Shown: positions 22,540-30,374 of the stretch, one piece after another
How positions within the stretch are numbered: position 1 is the first letter of the stretch
Layout of the letters: every line of letters starts with the position of its first letter
NCBI GenBank assembly: GCA_017617145.1
Contig: JAFZWX010000032.1
Span: 1 to 31,936 of the forward strand
Direction of reading: 5' to 3'
Source of the DNA: Treponema sp.
GTDB lineage: Bacteria > Spirochaetota > Spirochaetia > Treponematales > Treponemataceae
DNA length: 31,936 bases
Translations under genes and position numbers: made by a program
The notes under the pieces: model-generated
Database searches by the model: none
Seen by the model: only the letters and a program-made list of their open reading frames with translations
What the model was told of the DNA's origin: nothing

Positions 22540-23976
22540 TTAACGTTTTCTTCTTTCGTGTGTAGAGTCACTGTAAAAAAGTTCTTTATCTGCGTACATT
22601 TTTTTATCTGCAATTTTAATAAGATCTTCTACACAAGAAATTTCATTTTCAGAAGCTTTGGCAACACCTATTGAAATCGAAAGCTCTTTTATAACTTCAT
22701 GATGGAACTGTTTCAGCTGATTTTTAAAATTATCAATAATTGTATTTTTATCTGGAACTTGTTTTATTGTAATGGCAATAAATTCATCTCCACCAGTTCT
22801 AAAGACTTTCCAGCCGTTTTTAACAAAGTAAGCCTTCATTGCAGCAGCGGCCCCTTTCAATAAATCATCACCAGCAGTATGTCCATAATTATCGTTTGTA
22901 AGCTTAAGGCCGTTTATATCCATTGTGGCTACAGAAATATCCTTAAGGTTTTGCCGCTTATTCAGTTTTTCCATTTCCTTGGAATATGAACGCCGGTTCT
23001 TAAGTCCTGTAAGTTCATCTTCGAGTGCTTCTTCTACAAAGCGTTCTGTATGTTTCGTGAACAAATTTAAAACAAAATTAACAACAATCAGAACAGCAAG
23101 AAGAATTGCCAGACATGCCATTAGATTTTTAAAAAGCATTGTTGAACGAACAGAAGATTTTCCGCCTTCATAATCAATTATTGCAAACCAGTCGCACTCA
23201 GGAATATATTTTACAATTGTATAACCATCAACTTTTTTTGTTTCATAATAAAACGGATCTGAAAAATTATATTTTTTGAGCATTGTACGAAGCTCTTCTT
23301 CTGTACGCTTGAACACAAGCTGTCCGCTTCTTGCAACCTTTACAACACCATCGGAAGAAACAAGCTTTATTGAAATATCACTTTGAGTTTCAAGTGTCTG
23401 CAGCAAAGTCATTATCTGCTTCATTGGAACGCCAACTCCACACGCTCCTAAAAAAGTTCCTGAGCTATCGACTATGCGCATATTTATATAAATTGTAAGT
23501 CGATTATTATTTGCCTGATCGTTATCGACATTAAGTTCGTATTGCTTGCCAGATTCCTTGAACGGCAGATACCAGTCATCATCGGGATTATTTACATCAA
23601 CAGTTTTTGAATAACCATGTTCTGAATAATAAGCCATTGTTTTCTCATCTGCCATAAATGCAGTTGAATAACCAAATTTGTATACAATATCAGAAAGATA
23701 TTTTCTAAGTATTTCTGACTGTTCTTCTAAAGAAAGATTATTATTATTTTTAAGAATGTCACGAATAAAAGTATTATTCATTGATTGCGAAACTGCAACT
23801 GCTTCTGAAAAAACATCAATTACTGCATTACTTATTTCATTTGCATATATAACTGAATTATCGCGGTTGTTTTCTTTTACAAGAATATCCATTGACTGTA
23901 AGGATACAACTGTTGAAAATCCAAAACTTATAATGAGAATTACTGATGTTACTAAAAGCAAAAAATTTCTTCGCAT
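22540..23976 (-). CDS. Membrane diguanylate cyclase with a Cache sensor
   Basis: The 478-residue protein has a membrane helix at 5-27, an extracytoplasmic sensor region (about 30-275) that looks like a double Cache domain (DDDWYLPFKESGKQYE, RIVDSSGTFLGACGVGV), a second helix (about 283-307) and a GGDEF domain starting DELTGLKNRR (320-329) with an intact GGDEF at 395-399. It should make cyclic di-GMP from GTP. The RxxD inhibitory site is not found before GGDEF, so product inhibition may be absent. The gene lies 43 nt after the lipoprotein xylanase gene on the same strand and may share its transcript, hinting that the sensed ligand is a plant-polymer product. The ribosome site is weak. Confidence 0.93.
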   Translation of the reverse strand: MRRNFLLLVTSVILIISFGFSTVVSLQSMDILVKENNRDNSVIYANEISNAVIDVFSEAVAVSQSMNNTFIRDILKNNNNLSLEEQSEILRKYLSDIVYKFGYSTAFMADEKTMAYYSEHGYSKTVDVNNPDDDWYLPFKESGKQYELNVDNDQANNNRLTIYINMRIVDSSGTFLGACGVGVPMKQIMTLLQTLETQSDISIKLVSSDGVVKVARSGQLVFKRTEEELRTMLKKYNFSDPFYYETKKVDGYTIVKYIPECDWFAIIDYEGGKSSVRSTMLFKNLMACLAILLAVLIVVNFVLNLFTKHTERFVEEALEDELTGLKNRRSYSKEMEKLNKRQNLKDISVATMDINGLKLTNDNYGHTAGDDLLKGAAAAMKAYFVKNGWKVFRTGGDEFIAITIKQVPDKNTIIDNFKNQLKQFHHEVIKELSISIGVAKASENEISCVEDLIKIADKKMYADKELFYSDSTHERRKR

Positions 23977-24019
23977 AAAATCCGTAAAAATCTTATTGTT
24001 TATTCTTTCTTATAGATTA

Positions 24020-25255
24020 CTATTCATCAAGAACTTTGTAAACTTCTTTATATGCATCCTTTGGCTGATAATATTCAGAAAACAATCCGCAATAAGGACC
24101 ATTCATTTTATAACTATAATCAGAACGCGACATTCCAGGATTATCTGTAATTCCCCAGATTGTAATTCCTGTAAAATTTGCTCCTTCGTTTATTGCACTT
24201 ATGATTGTACGGAACAATTGTCCATAGAATTTTGCATGCTGAGGAATCTGATCTTTTTCATAATTACGAACAGCAACTTCTGTAAGCTGGACTTCAAGTC
24301 CTAAATCGCTGTACATTTTGATTGCAGTTTTTATAAGGGCTAAATCATTCGGGTTCATACATCCGTCCTGATGTCCATAACCACCAATATAACCCTGCAT
24401 GCCTAAACCATCGCAAAGCTTTTCTTCTTTATTGATATACTGAATCATGCGAATAATTGCATCGCGTTTGTCTTCGTAAAAAGTATTGTAGTCATTATAA
24501 AAAAGCTTGATATTTGGATTTACTTTATTTACAGTTTCACGGGCACATTTGAAAGCATATTTTACATAATCTTCTCCCATTGTTCCGTAAAAAAGATTTG
24601 GACTTCCACCACGTGATTTTCGTAAATGATATTCATTATCTGCAACGCGTTCGTTTACTTCGTCGGCTACAGCTTCGTTTACAACATCCCAGCAATAAAC
24701 TACTCCAGGAAATTCTGTTTCAAAATGTGTAACAACATCTTCTATATATAATTTTACTCGACGCTGCATTTCTTCTTTGTCAACAATCATTCCGTCGCCT
24801 TTGAAGCCTTCGCGGAAAAACCATTCTGTCATGTAAGCATCCCAAACAAGTACATGTCCACGAATTCCTATACCATTTTCCTGGGCAAGTCTTGCAATTG
24901 CATCTGCCTGAGCGTAGTTCATAACAGGAACACCAGTTTCTACACTCTTTTTCTGATCAAGCAAAGAGTAGGCCTTAAATTCATTTGTTCCTGTTGTCGT
25001 ATTAAAATCTTCTGAAAGCATTTTTATATAACCGGAACGATTTACAAGGTTATAAGAAATACAAGCGCCGACTTTAAAACCATATTTTTGTGCAAGCTCA
25101 CAAAGCTTTGCTTCTTTTACAAAATCATCAGTTTTTGGGGCAACAGAAAAACTTGGTGTTGCAGCAGTTTGTTCCTGTACTGGTTCAGATTTTTTTGAAC
25201 ATCCATTTAAACAAAAAATTGCTGCACACATAAATACAATAATTGATTTTTTCAT
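24020..25255 (-). CDS. Lipoprotein GH10 endo-beta-1,4-xylanase
   Basis: The 411-residue protein begins with a lipoprotein signal peptide; the lipobox LNGC puts the lipidated Cys at 19, followed by SKKSE and a short linker. The GH10 barrel shows DVVNE with acid/base E194, NDYNTFY (254-260) and LTEVAV with nucleophile E326, then ITIWGITDN. It should cut xylan at the cell envelope. One oddity is GHVLVWDAYMTEWFF (about 133-147): most GH10 enzymes, including the one at 7830-8972, have His where this has Asp after VW. GAGG precedes the ATG. It follows an EamA transporter and an esterase gene in the same direction with short gaps. Confidence 0.93.
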   Translation of the reverse strand: MKKSIIVFMCAAIFCLNGCSKKSEPVQEQTAATPSFSVAPKTDDFVKEAKLCELAQKYGFKVGACISYNLVNRSGYIKMLSEDFNTTTGTNEFKAYSLLDQKKSVETGVPVMNYAQADAIARLAQENGIGIRGHVLVWDAYMTEWFFREGFKGDGMIVDKEEMQRRVKLYIEDVVTHFETEFPGVVYCWDVVNEAVADEVNERVADNEYHLRKSRGGSPNLFYGTMGEDYVKYAFKCARETVNKVNPNIKLFYNDYNTFYEDKRDAIIRMIQYINKEEKLCDGLGMQGYIGGYGHQDGCMNPNDLALIKTAIKMYSDLGLEVQLTEVAVRNYEKDQIPQHAKFYGQLFRTIISAINEGANFTGITIWGITDNPGMSRSDYSYKMNGPYCGLFSEYYQPKDAYKEVYKVLDE

Positions 25256-25290
25256 TTTTTATTCCTCGAAGTTTTGATTATATCATACGA

Positions 25291-26244
25291 TTAAGCTTTT
25301 GTCTTTTTTTCGCTTACAAACAAACCTATTATGGTAAGAACAGCACCAATAGCGCCAAGCAAGGTAATCTGTTCTCCAAGTGTAAAAAATGCAAATACAA
25401 TTGTTACAACAGGAATAAGATAAATGCCACAGCTTACTTTTACTGTTCCAACAATTTCACATGCCTTGTTCCATGCACTAAAACAAAATCCGCTTGCAAT
25501 TACTCCAAGAAAAAGCAGATTCACCCAATTCATAGGTTTTGAAAAACGTTCTGCATTTATGGCTTTGCTGATTATAACAAACATTGAAGCAACAATATCA
25601 CTTTTAGAATCACTTTGGGTTACAATATACCCGGCAATCATAAGAGGAAGCATAAACAATACTGCATAGAAGAAAACGCGTCTTGTTGCACAAACAGGAT
25701 CGTAATTTTTTTTATTAATCAGCGAAACAAAAAGTGAATAAAAGCCCCAGCAGATTCCCGCAAATAAAGCAAGTAAATCACCTTTTGGATTAAGCTTAAG
25801 TTCCATTTTTCCATTAAAGCACACAAGTGCAACTCCGGTAATTGAAATAAGAAATCCAAGCAAAAACCACAAATTAAGATGATTTTCCTTTAAAAAATAC
25901 TGCGCAATGATTGCGGTAAAAAGCGGACATATACTTACAATTACACTGACATTTGAAGCATTCGTATAATTTATTGCTATGTTTTCTGAAAACTGATACA
26001 ACACAACACCAGAAAGCCCCGCAAGTATAAAAAGTATATTGTCACGCCTTTCGATTTGTTCAAACTTAGGTCTTATTATCCATAGTCCAATATATGCTGC
26101 CAGAAATCTAAAGAATAAAATTTCGAGCGCAGAAAAATCGTTTAAAAGGGCTTTAGTACATATAAATGTAATTCCCCAAAAAAAGATTGTAATTGAAGCT
26201 AACGCGTATCCAAAGATTTTTATTTTATTATTCTGATTTTCCAT
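25291..26244 (-). CDS. EamA/DMT-family membrane transporter
   Basis: The 317-residue protein has about ten membrane helices in two EamA repeats (about 10-140 and 155-310), the usual layout of drug/metabolite transporters. Typical features are the first-helix FWGITFI, a Glu-containing ALEILFFRF helix, and the second repeat start LLALFAGICWGFYSL. The family exports amino acids, nucleotides and other small metabolites; the substrate is unknown. It begins 4 nt after the esterase stop and ends 36 nt before the lipoprotein xylanase, so all three probably form one operon. Its own ribosome site is weak, in keeping with coupling to the gene before it. Confidence 0.9.
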   Translation of the reverse strand: MENQNNKIKIFGYALASITIFFWGITFICTKALLNDFSALEILFFRFLAAYIGLWIIRPKFEQIERRDNILFILAGLSGVVLYQFSENIAINYTNASNVSVIVSICPLFTAIIAQYFLKENHLNLWFLLGFLISITGVALVCFNGKMELKLNPKGDLLALFAGICWGFYSLFVSLINKKNYDPVCATRRVFFYAVLFMLPLMIAGYIVTQSDSKSDIVASMFVIISKAINAERFSKPMNWVNLLFLGVIASGFCFSAWNKACEIVGTVKVSCGIYLIPVVTIVFAFFTLGEQITLLGAIGAVLTIIGLFVSEKKTKA

Positions 26245-26247
26245 TTT

Positions 26248-27039
26248 TTAACCAAACATTAACTCAACAAATTTTTGTGCATACTCATTCCAGAAAATCA
26301 TATCATGCTGTCCTTTACTTTCAAAATACTTGTGAGGCACATTGTTTTGTGTAAGCCATTTATCAAGTTCACGATTTGGAGTTAAAAGAAAATCTTCTGT
26401 TCCGCAGGCCATAAATATTTCGGGAATTTTTTTGCCTTCCTGCTGGAGTTTTTTAATAAGAAATTCCGGATTGTTAGGACCATCTAACACTTTTTCCGGT
26501 TCACCAAAGCATTCTCTATAGTATTCATAATTTGCAACAGGATTTCCTTCTCCCGGTTTCATTTGTGCAACCTCATGAATTATGTATGCAGCACTCAAAA
26601 GCGCACATTTTCCAAATGTTTGTGGATAAGCCATTGCTGTATGGAATGATCCAAACCCTCCCATACTTAAACCCATTATATATGTTTCATCCGGATTTTT
26701 TGCAAGCCCAAAAGTGTTCTGTACATATTCAACAAGCTCTTTTCCTACAAAAGTGCAAAACTGATGACCTGTAGAAAGTCCATCGAGATAAAAAGAATTT
26801 TCGCCATTTGGCATAACAATAGCAAAGTTATATTTTACAGCAAGCCATTCCGGAACCCAGTTATCGGCGTCACCTGTGTAGCCATGTAATAGAAAAAGTG
26901 TTTTCATCGGTTTATTGTCTTCAATCATATCTGGTGGAAGCGGACCCGTGTCTGTTCGTTTGTCATTTGGGATAAACATTTTAAAAGTTACGCTTCTGTG
27001 CAAAGAATTTGCATAAAAATTAATTGTTAATTTTGCCAT
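26248..27039 (-). CDS. Cytoplasmic alpha/beta-hydrolase esterase (esterase D/CE1-like)
   Basis: The 263-residue protein fits the PF00756 esterase family, which includes S-formylglutathione hydrolases, acetyl esterases and feruloyl esterases. The oxyanion motif is LHGYTGD (51-57), the nucleophile S125 in GLSMGG, and the likely triad is completed by D216 (CGTEDF) and H245 (GQHDMIFW). There is no signal peptide. AAGGA precedes the ATG. As first gene of the run with an EamA transporter and a GH10 xylanase, removal of acetyl or feruloyl groups from xylan fragments in the cell is a reasonable guess, though not shown by sequence. Confidence 0.88.
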   Translation of the reverse strand: MAKLTINFYANSLHRSVTFKMFIPNDKRTDTGPLPPDMIEDNKPMKTLFLLHGYTGDADNWVPEWLAVKYNFAIVMPNGENSFYLDGLSTGHQFCTFVGKELVEYVQNTFGLAKNPDETYIMGLSMGGFGSFHTAMAYPQTFGKCALLSAAYIIHEVAQMKPGEGNPVANYEYYRECFGEPEKVLDGPNNPEFLIKKLQQEGKKIPEIFMACGTEDFLLTPNRELDKWLTQNNVPHKYFESKGQHDMIFWNEYAQKFVELMFG

Positions 27040-27073
27040 AAAAAATCCTTAATTATTTGTTTGAGATTTTTTT

Positions 27074-27103
27074 ATTGTACAATAATTTCTAGAAGACCTT
27101 CAA
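27074..27103 (-). promoter_or_regulatory. Promoter of the esterase/EamA/xylanase run
   Basis: On the minus strand TTGAAG (27098-27103) and TACAAT (27074-27079) are 18 bp apart. The -10 lies in a perfect 14-bp palindrome, TTATTGTACAATAA (27072-27085), which could be an operator or part of a terminator for the upstream ATPase gene. Confidence 0.5.
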
Positions 27104-27108
27104 GAACA

Positions 27109-29034
27109 CTATAACTTCTTTACATTTAGTGCACGGACTGCATTTAATACTGCAATTACCATAACACCTACATCTGCAAAAATTGCAAGCCACATGTTAG
27201 CAATTCCAAGGGCTCCTAAGGCAAGACATGCAAACTTTACTGCAAGCGCAAACCAGATATTCTGGTAAACTATTCCAATGCATTTACGGCTTATTTTGAT
27301 TGCTTTTGAGATTTTAAGAGGATCGTCGTCCATAAGAACTACGTCGGCTGCTTCAATTGCGGCATCGGACCCCATGGCTCCCATTGCGATTCCTATGTCT
27401 GCCCTGGAAAGAACTGGTGCGTCGTTTATGCCGTCGCCTACAAAGGCAAGAACAGAATTTGAGTTTTTGTTTGCGAGAAGATCTTCAACCAGGTTTACTT
27501 TGTCTACAGGAAGCAGTTCGCTGTGAACTTCATCAAGACCAAGCTCGGACGCAACTTGATCTGCAACTTTTTGTGAGTCGCCTGTGAGCATTACAGTTTT
27601 TTCAACACCAGATTTTTTGAGTTCATTAATTGCAATTCGTGAGTTTGGTTTTGGAACATCAGAAATTACAATATGGCCTGCATATTCACCGTCTATGGCA
27701 ATATGGATAATTGTTCCAACCTTGTGGCAGTCGCAGTATTTTATTCCAAGCTTCTGCATGAGCTTTGCGTTTCCTGCAGCAATTGATTTTCCGTCGACTG
27801 TAGCTGTAATTCCATGGCCACTAATTTCTTCTATATTTGTTACGCGGGAACGGTCAATTTCTTTTCCATGGGCTGCAAGAAGGCTTTTGCTGATTGGGTG
27901 AGACGAAGCACTTTCTGCCAAGGCTGCGTATTCCAGAAGCTTTTTGTTTTCCATTATGTTGTGATGCACGCCTGTTACTTCGAATACACCTTTTGTTAAG
28001 GTTCCTGTTTTGTCGAATACAAGGATTTTTGTTTTGGAAAGGGTTTCAAGGTAATTGGAACCTTTTATAAGAATACCTTCTCTGCTGGCGCCGCCAAGCC
28101 CCGCAAAAAAACTGAGCGGAATGCTTATTACAAGTGCGCAAGGACAACTTATTACTAAGAAAGTTAATGCGCGGTAAATCCATGTTTGCCAGTCGCCTGA
28201 AGTCTGCAGAATGAAGAGGCGTACAAGTGGCGGAAGGACTGCAAGAGCCAATGCACTGTAAACAACAGCCGGAGTATAAATTCGGGCAAACTTACTTATA
28301 AATTCTTCTGATTTTGATTTTCGAGAGCTGGCGTTTTCTACAAGCTCCAGGATTTTTGAAACTGTAGATTCTCCAAAGGCTTTTGTTGTTCTTACTTTGA
28401 GTACGCCTGTTAAGTTTATGCTTCCGCTGATTATTTCGTCGTTGGCGGAAACTTCGCGTGGCAGGCTTTCACCGGTTAGGGCGCTTGTATTTAAAGAGGA
28501 ATTTCCTTCTACAATAATTCCGTCGAGAGGAACTTTTTCACCTGGCTGTACTACAATTATTGTACCAATTTCTACAGTGTCGGGGCTAACCTGTTCAAGC
28601 TTGCTGTCTTTTTCTATATTTGCGTAATCGGGGCGGATATCCATAAGCTGGGTAATGCTTTTTCGGCTTTTACCAACTGCATAGCTCTGGAAAATCTCCC
28701 CTACCTGATAAAAAAGCATAACCGCAATTGCTTCGTTGTAGTCGGAAGAGCGTTCATAAATTGCAAGCGCAAAGGCACCAAGTGTTGCAACTGCCATCAA
28801 AAAGTTTTCATCAAAAAGCTGACGGTTTATAATACCACGGAATGCTTTGCGTAAAATGTCGCCGCCTATGATAATGTAAATTGCTAAATAAAGGGCAGCC
28901 AGCGGAATGCCGTAAAAGATTTTTGAAAAGGGAGTTCCGGCAAGCACAACAAATCTTGAAATGATGTTTACAAGAATAAGTCCAACAGCCGAAATAATAA
29001 TTCTTTTTAGAGCTTTTTTCTGTTTCTTTGTCAT
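27109..29034 (-). CDS. cadA: Zn/Cd/Pb-type P1B ATPase lacking its own metal-binding domain
   Basis: The 641-residue heavy-metal pump exports divalent metal from the cytoplasm using ATP. Visible motifs: TGES (187-190), the membrane CPC (297-299, SCPCALVISIP), DKTGTLT with the phosphorylated D341, SSHP (377-380), and GDGINDAP. The last helices carry a Lys (AVKFACLALG) and ADVG, as in ZntA/CadA, pointing to Zn, Cd or Pb, not Cu. The usual N-terminal HMA domain is absent and is encoded by the small gene just upstream. I chose the ATG at 29032-29034, 1 nt after that gene's stop; a TTG at 29064 would overlap it. The pair is divergent from the ArsR-AraC regulator. Confidence 0.92.
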   Translation of the reverse strand: MTKKQKKALKRIIISAVGLILVNIISRFVVLAGTPFSKIFYGIPLAALYLAIYIIIGGDILRKAFRGIINRQLFDENFLMAVATLGAFALAIYERSSDYNEAIAVMLFYQVGEIFQSYAVGKSRKSITQLMDIRPDYANIEKDSKLEQVSPDTVEIGTIIVVQPGEKVPLDGIIVEGNSSLNTSALTGESLPREVSANDEIISGSINLTGVLKVRTTKAFGESTVSKILELVENASSRKSKSEEFISKFARIYTPAVVYSALALAVLPPLVRLFILQTSGDWQTWIYRALTFLVISCPCALVISIPLSFFAGLGGASREGILIKGSNYLETLSKTKILVFDKTGTLTKGVFEVTGVHHNIMENKKLLEYAALAESASSHPISKSLLAAHGKEIDRSRVTNIEEISGHGITATVDGKSIAAGNAKLMQKLGIKYCDCHKVGTIIHIAIDGEYAGHIVISDVPKPNSRIAINELKKSGVEKTVMLTGDSQKVADQVASELGLDEVHSELLPVDKVNLVEDLLANKNSNSVLAFVGDGINDAPVLSRADIGIAMGAMGSDAAIEAADVVLMDDDPLKISKAIKISRKCIGIVYQNIWFALAVKFACLALGALGIANMWLAIFADVGVMVIAVLNAVRALNVKKL

Positions 29035-29035
29035 A

Positions 29036-29254
29036 TTACAGTTCAATTTCGCAATCTGGTTCAACCTTTTTGCAGGCTTTAAGAACAGCTTTCATTACCG
29101 ATTTTTCATCTGCGCCTTCTGCAAACTCAACTTCCATTTTCTGGGTCATAAAGTTTACAACAGCACCGGCAACACCTTCTGTTTTTTTAGTTGCCTCTTC
29201 CATAAGGTTAGCGCAGTTAGCACAGTCAACTTCTATAGCGTATGTCTTTTTCAT
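29036..29254 (-). CDS. Stand-alone HMA metal-binding protein
   Basis: The 72-residue protein is a single heavy-metal-associated domain (beta-alpha-beta-beta-alpha-beta) with the metal loop DCANC (C11, C14). The motif and the following NLMEEA helix resemble the N-terminal domain of CadA pumps, not copper chaperones of the MxCxxC type. GGAG lies 6 nt before the ATG. It is followed after 1 nt by the P1B ATPase, so it looks like the detached N-terminal domain of that pump, probably passing metal to it or regulating it. Confidence 0.9.
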   Translation of the reverse strand: MKKTYAIEVDCANCANLMEEATKKTEGVAGAVVNFMTQKMEVEFAEGADEKSVMKAVLKACKKVEPDCEIEL

Positions 29255-29268
29255 AAGTTTCTCCATCA

Positions 29269-29286
29269 ATTAAACACTTGTTTAAT
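29269..29286. promoter_or_regulatory. Operator shared by the metal pump and its regulator
   Basis: ATTAAACA (29269-29276) and TGTTTAAT (29279-29286) are perfect 8-bp inverted arms with a 2-nt spacer. The dyad covers the start region of the pump promoter and the -35 of the regulator promoter. Size and placement suit an ArsR/SmtB-type repressor. Confidence 0.75.
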
Positions 29287-29305
29287 CTTAAGAATACTAT
29301 ATAAT
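29278..29305 (+). promoter_or_regulatory. Promoter of the ArsR-AraC regulator gene
   Basis: TTGTTT (29278-29283) and TATAAT (29300-29305) are 16 bp apart (CTTGTT gives 17). The -35 lies inside the dyad at 29269-29286, so binding there should repress the regulator itself. The leader is about 90 nt. Confidence 0.6.
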
Positions 29306-29324
29306 TGAAACTGCAAATTCACAA
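29296..29324 (-). promoter_or_regulatory. Promoter of the HMA/P1B ATPase operon
   Basis: On the minus strand TTGTGA (29319-29324) and TATAGT (29296-29301) are 17 bp apart. The -10 overlaps the -10 of the divergent regulator promoter, so the two promoters compete, and the operator lies just downstream. Confidence 0.65.
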
Positions 29325-29401
29325 GATTCTTGCAAAAAGTATTTCTTTTTGGACTAAAAAAATGTCTTTTTGGCAAAAAATCAGGCAGTCTGGGAGCAAA
29401 A

Positions 29402-30133
29402 ATGGAACAAAAAATCACACATAATCACAATGAATACTTTAAACTCGACTTTTTAAAAAATCAGATTGGCCGCCAACAGGATTTTCAAACAGTTGCAGAT
29501 ATTTTTTCGCTTCTGGCAGACTCTTCACGTTTAAAAATCTTCTGGCTTTTATGCCATTCCAAAGAATGCGTTATAAATATTGCGCAAATCCTTAAAATGA
29601 CAAATCCAGCTGTTTCTCATCATTTAAAAATTCTTCGGGAATCTGGACTGATTGAAAGCTACCGTGATGAGCGCGAGGTTTTTTACACAGTTTCAAACGG
29701 TACAAAAAGTCAGGCACTTCATTCAATTATCGAAAAACTCATGTCTGTAAACTGCCCCGATTTTGACAGCAAACACGAAAAAATAAATGAAAACTCAGAC
29801 TATTTAGAAAATCAGATTGAAACAATAAAAAAAGTTCACGACTACCTTACACAAAATCTTTCAAAACGAATTACAATTGAAGAGCTTTCTAAACAGTTTG
29901 CAATGAATCCTACAACGCTAAAAACTGTTTTCAAAGATGTTTATGGAAGTTCCCTGGCTGCACACATTAAAGAACACAGAATGGAAAAAGCCGCCGAACT
30001 TTTGGTGAACTCGCAGATGCCAGTAAATCAGATTGCCCAGGAAGTTGGGTACGAAAGTCAGAGTAAGTTCAGTTCCGTATTTAAAGAATTTTATAAAATG
30101 ACGCCTAAAGATTATAAAAAGAGCCGTCAATAA
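29402..30133 (+). CDS. ArsR-AraC fusion transcription regulator
   Basis: The 243-residue protein joins two DNA-binding families. Residues about 27-100 are an ArsR/SmtB winged helix (FSLLADSSRLKIFWLL, NIAQILKMTNPAVSHHLKILRESGLIESYRDEREVFYTV). C51 and C56 sit at the position of the CadC metal site and the N-terminus has HNHN, possible extra ligands. Residues 143-243 are a full AraC-type double helix-turn-helix (TIEELSKQFAMNPTTLKTVFKDVYG; PVNQIAQEVGYESQSKFSSVFKEFYKMTPKDYK). GGGAG precedes the ATG at 29402. It is divergent from the Zn/Cd pump with a shared operator, so it probably senses the pump's metal. An AraC part could also activate, giving both repression and activation in one chain. Confidence 0.9.
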   Translation: MEQKITHNHNEYFKLDFLKNQIGRQQDFQTVADIFSLLADSSRLKIFWLLCHSKECVINIAQILKMTNPAVSHHLKILRESGLIESYRDEREVFYTVSNGTKSQALHSIIEKLMSVNCPDFDSKHEKINENSDYLENQIETIKKVHDYLTQNLSKRITIEELSKQFAMNPTTLKTVFKDVYGSSLAAHIKEHRMEKAAELLVNSQMPVNQIAQEVGYESQSKFSSVFKEFYKMTPKDYKKSRQ

Positions 30134-30155
30134 TATATTTATAAAACTTGCATTT

Positions 30156-30287
30156 GAAAACAAAGCTGCGGAGCGGAGGGACGGCTGCAAACTACATCGA
30201 CGCTTGCCGAGCGAAGCGAGTAAAATCTTTCCTTGCAAGCTTCGCCGTAGTTTGCAGACGTACCTTCGCGGGAGCAGATTTGTTTTC
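30156..30287. repeat. 132-bp imperfect inverted-repeat element
   Basis: The ends GAAAACAAAGCTG (30156-30168) and CAGATTTGTTTTC (30275-30287) are inverted copies with one mismatch, and CTGCAAACTAC (30185-30195) pairs perfectly with GTAGTTTGCAG (30247-30257). The interior is GC-rich compared with its surroundings and holds further partial inversions (GCGAAGCGAG and GCAAGCTTCGC). No protein is encoded. It lies between the regulator gene and the pheT promoter and resembles a small non-autonomous element or a long hairpin repeat. Confidence 0.7.
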
Positions 30288-30314
30288 TATAAGTAAGCAT
30301 TATTTTATCAATAA

Positions 30315-30343
30315 TTGAATATCTCTTAAAATTCTTCTATAAT
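30315..30343 (+). promoter_or_regulatory. Promoter of pheT
   Basis: TTGAAT (30315-30320) and TATAAT (30338-30343) are separated by exactly 17 bp, about 31 nt before the ATG. A ribosome site AAGGA follows. Confidence 0.7.
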
Positions 30344-30374
30344 GTTATATTATTCTTTAAATAAGGACCTGAAA

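Noticed and set aside
29035..29064. TTG start for the P1B ATPase
   Set aside because: It would overlap the HMA gene and has no ribosome site; the ATG at 29034 suits coupling.
29362..29424. 20-codon open frame overlapping the start of the ArsR-AraC gene
   Set aside because: No ribosome site and no leader-peptide character; probably chance.
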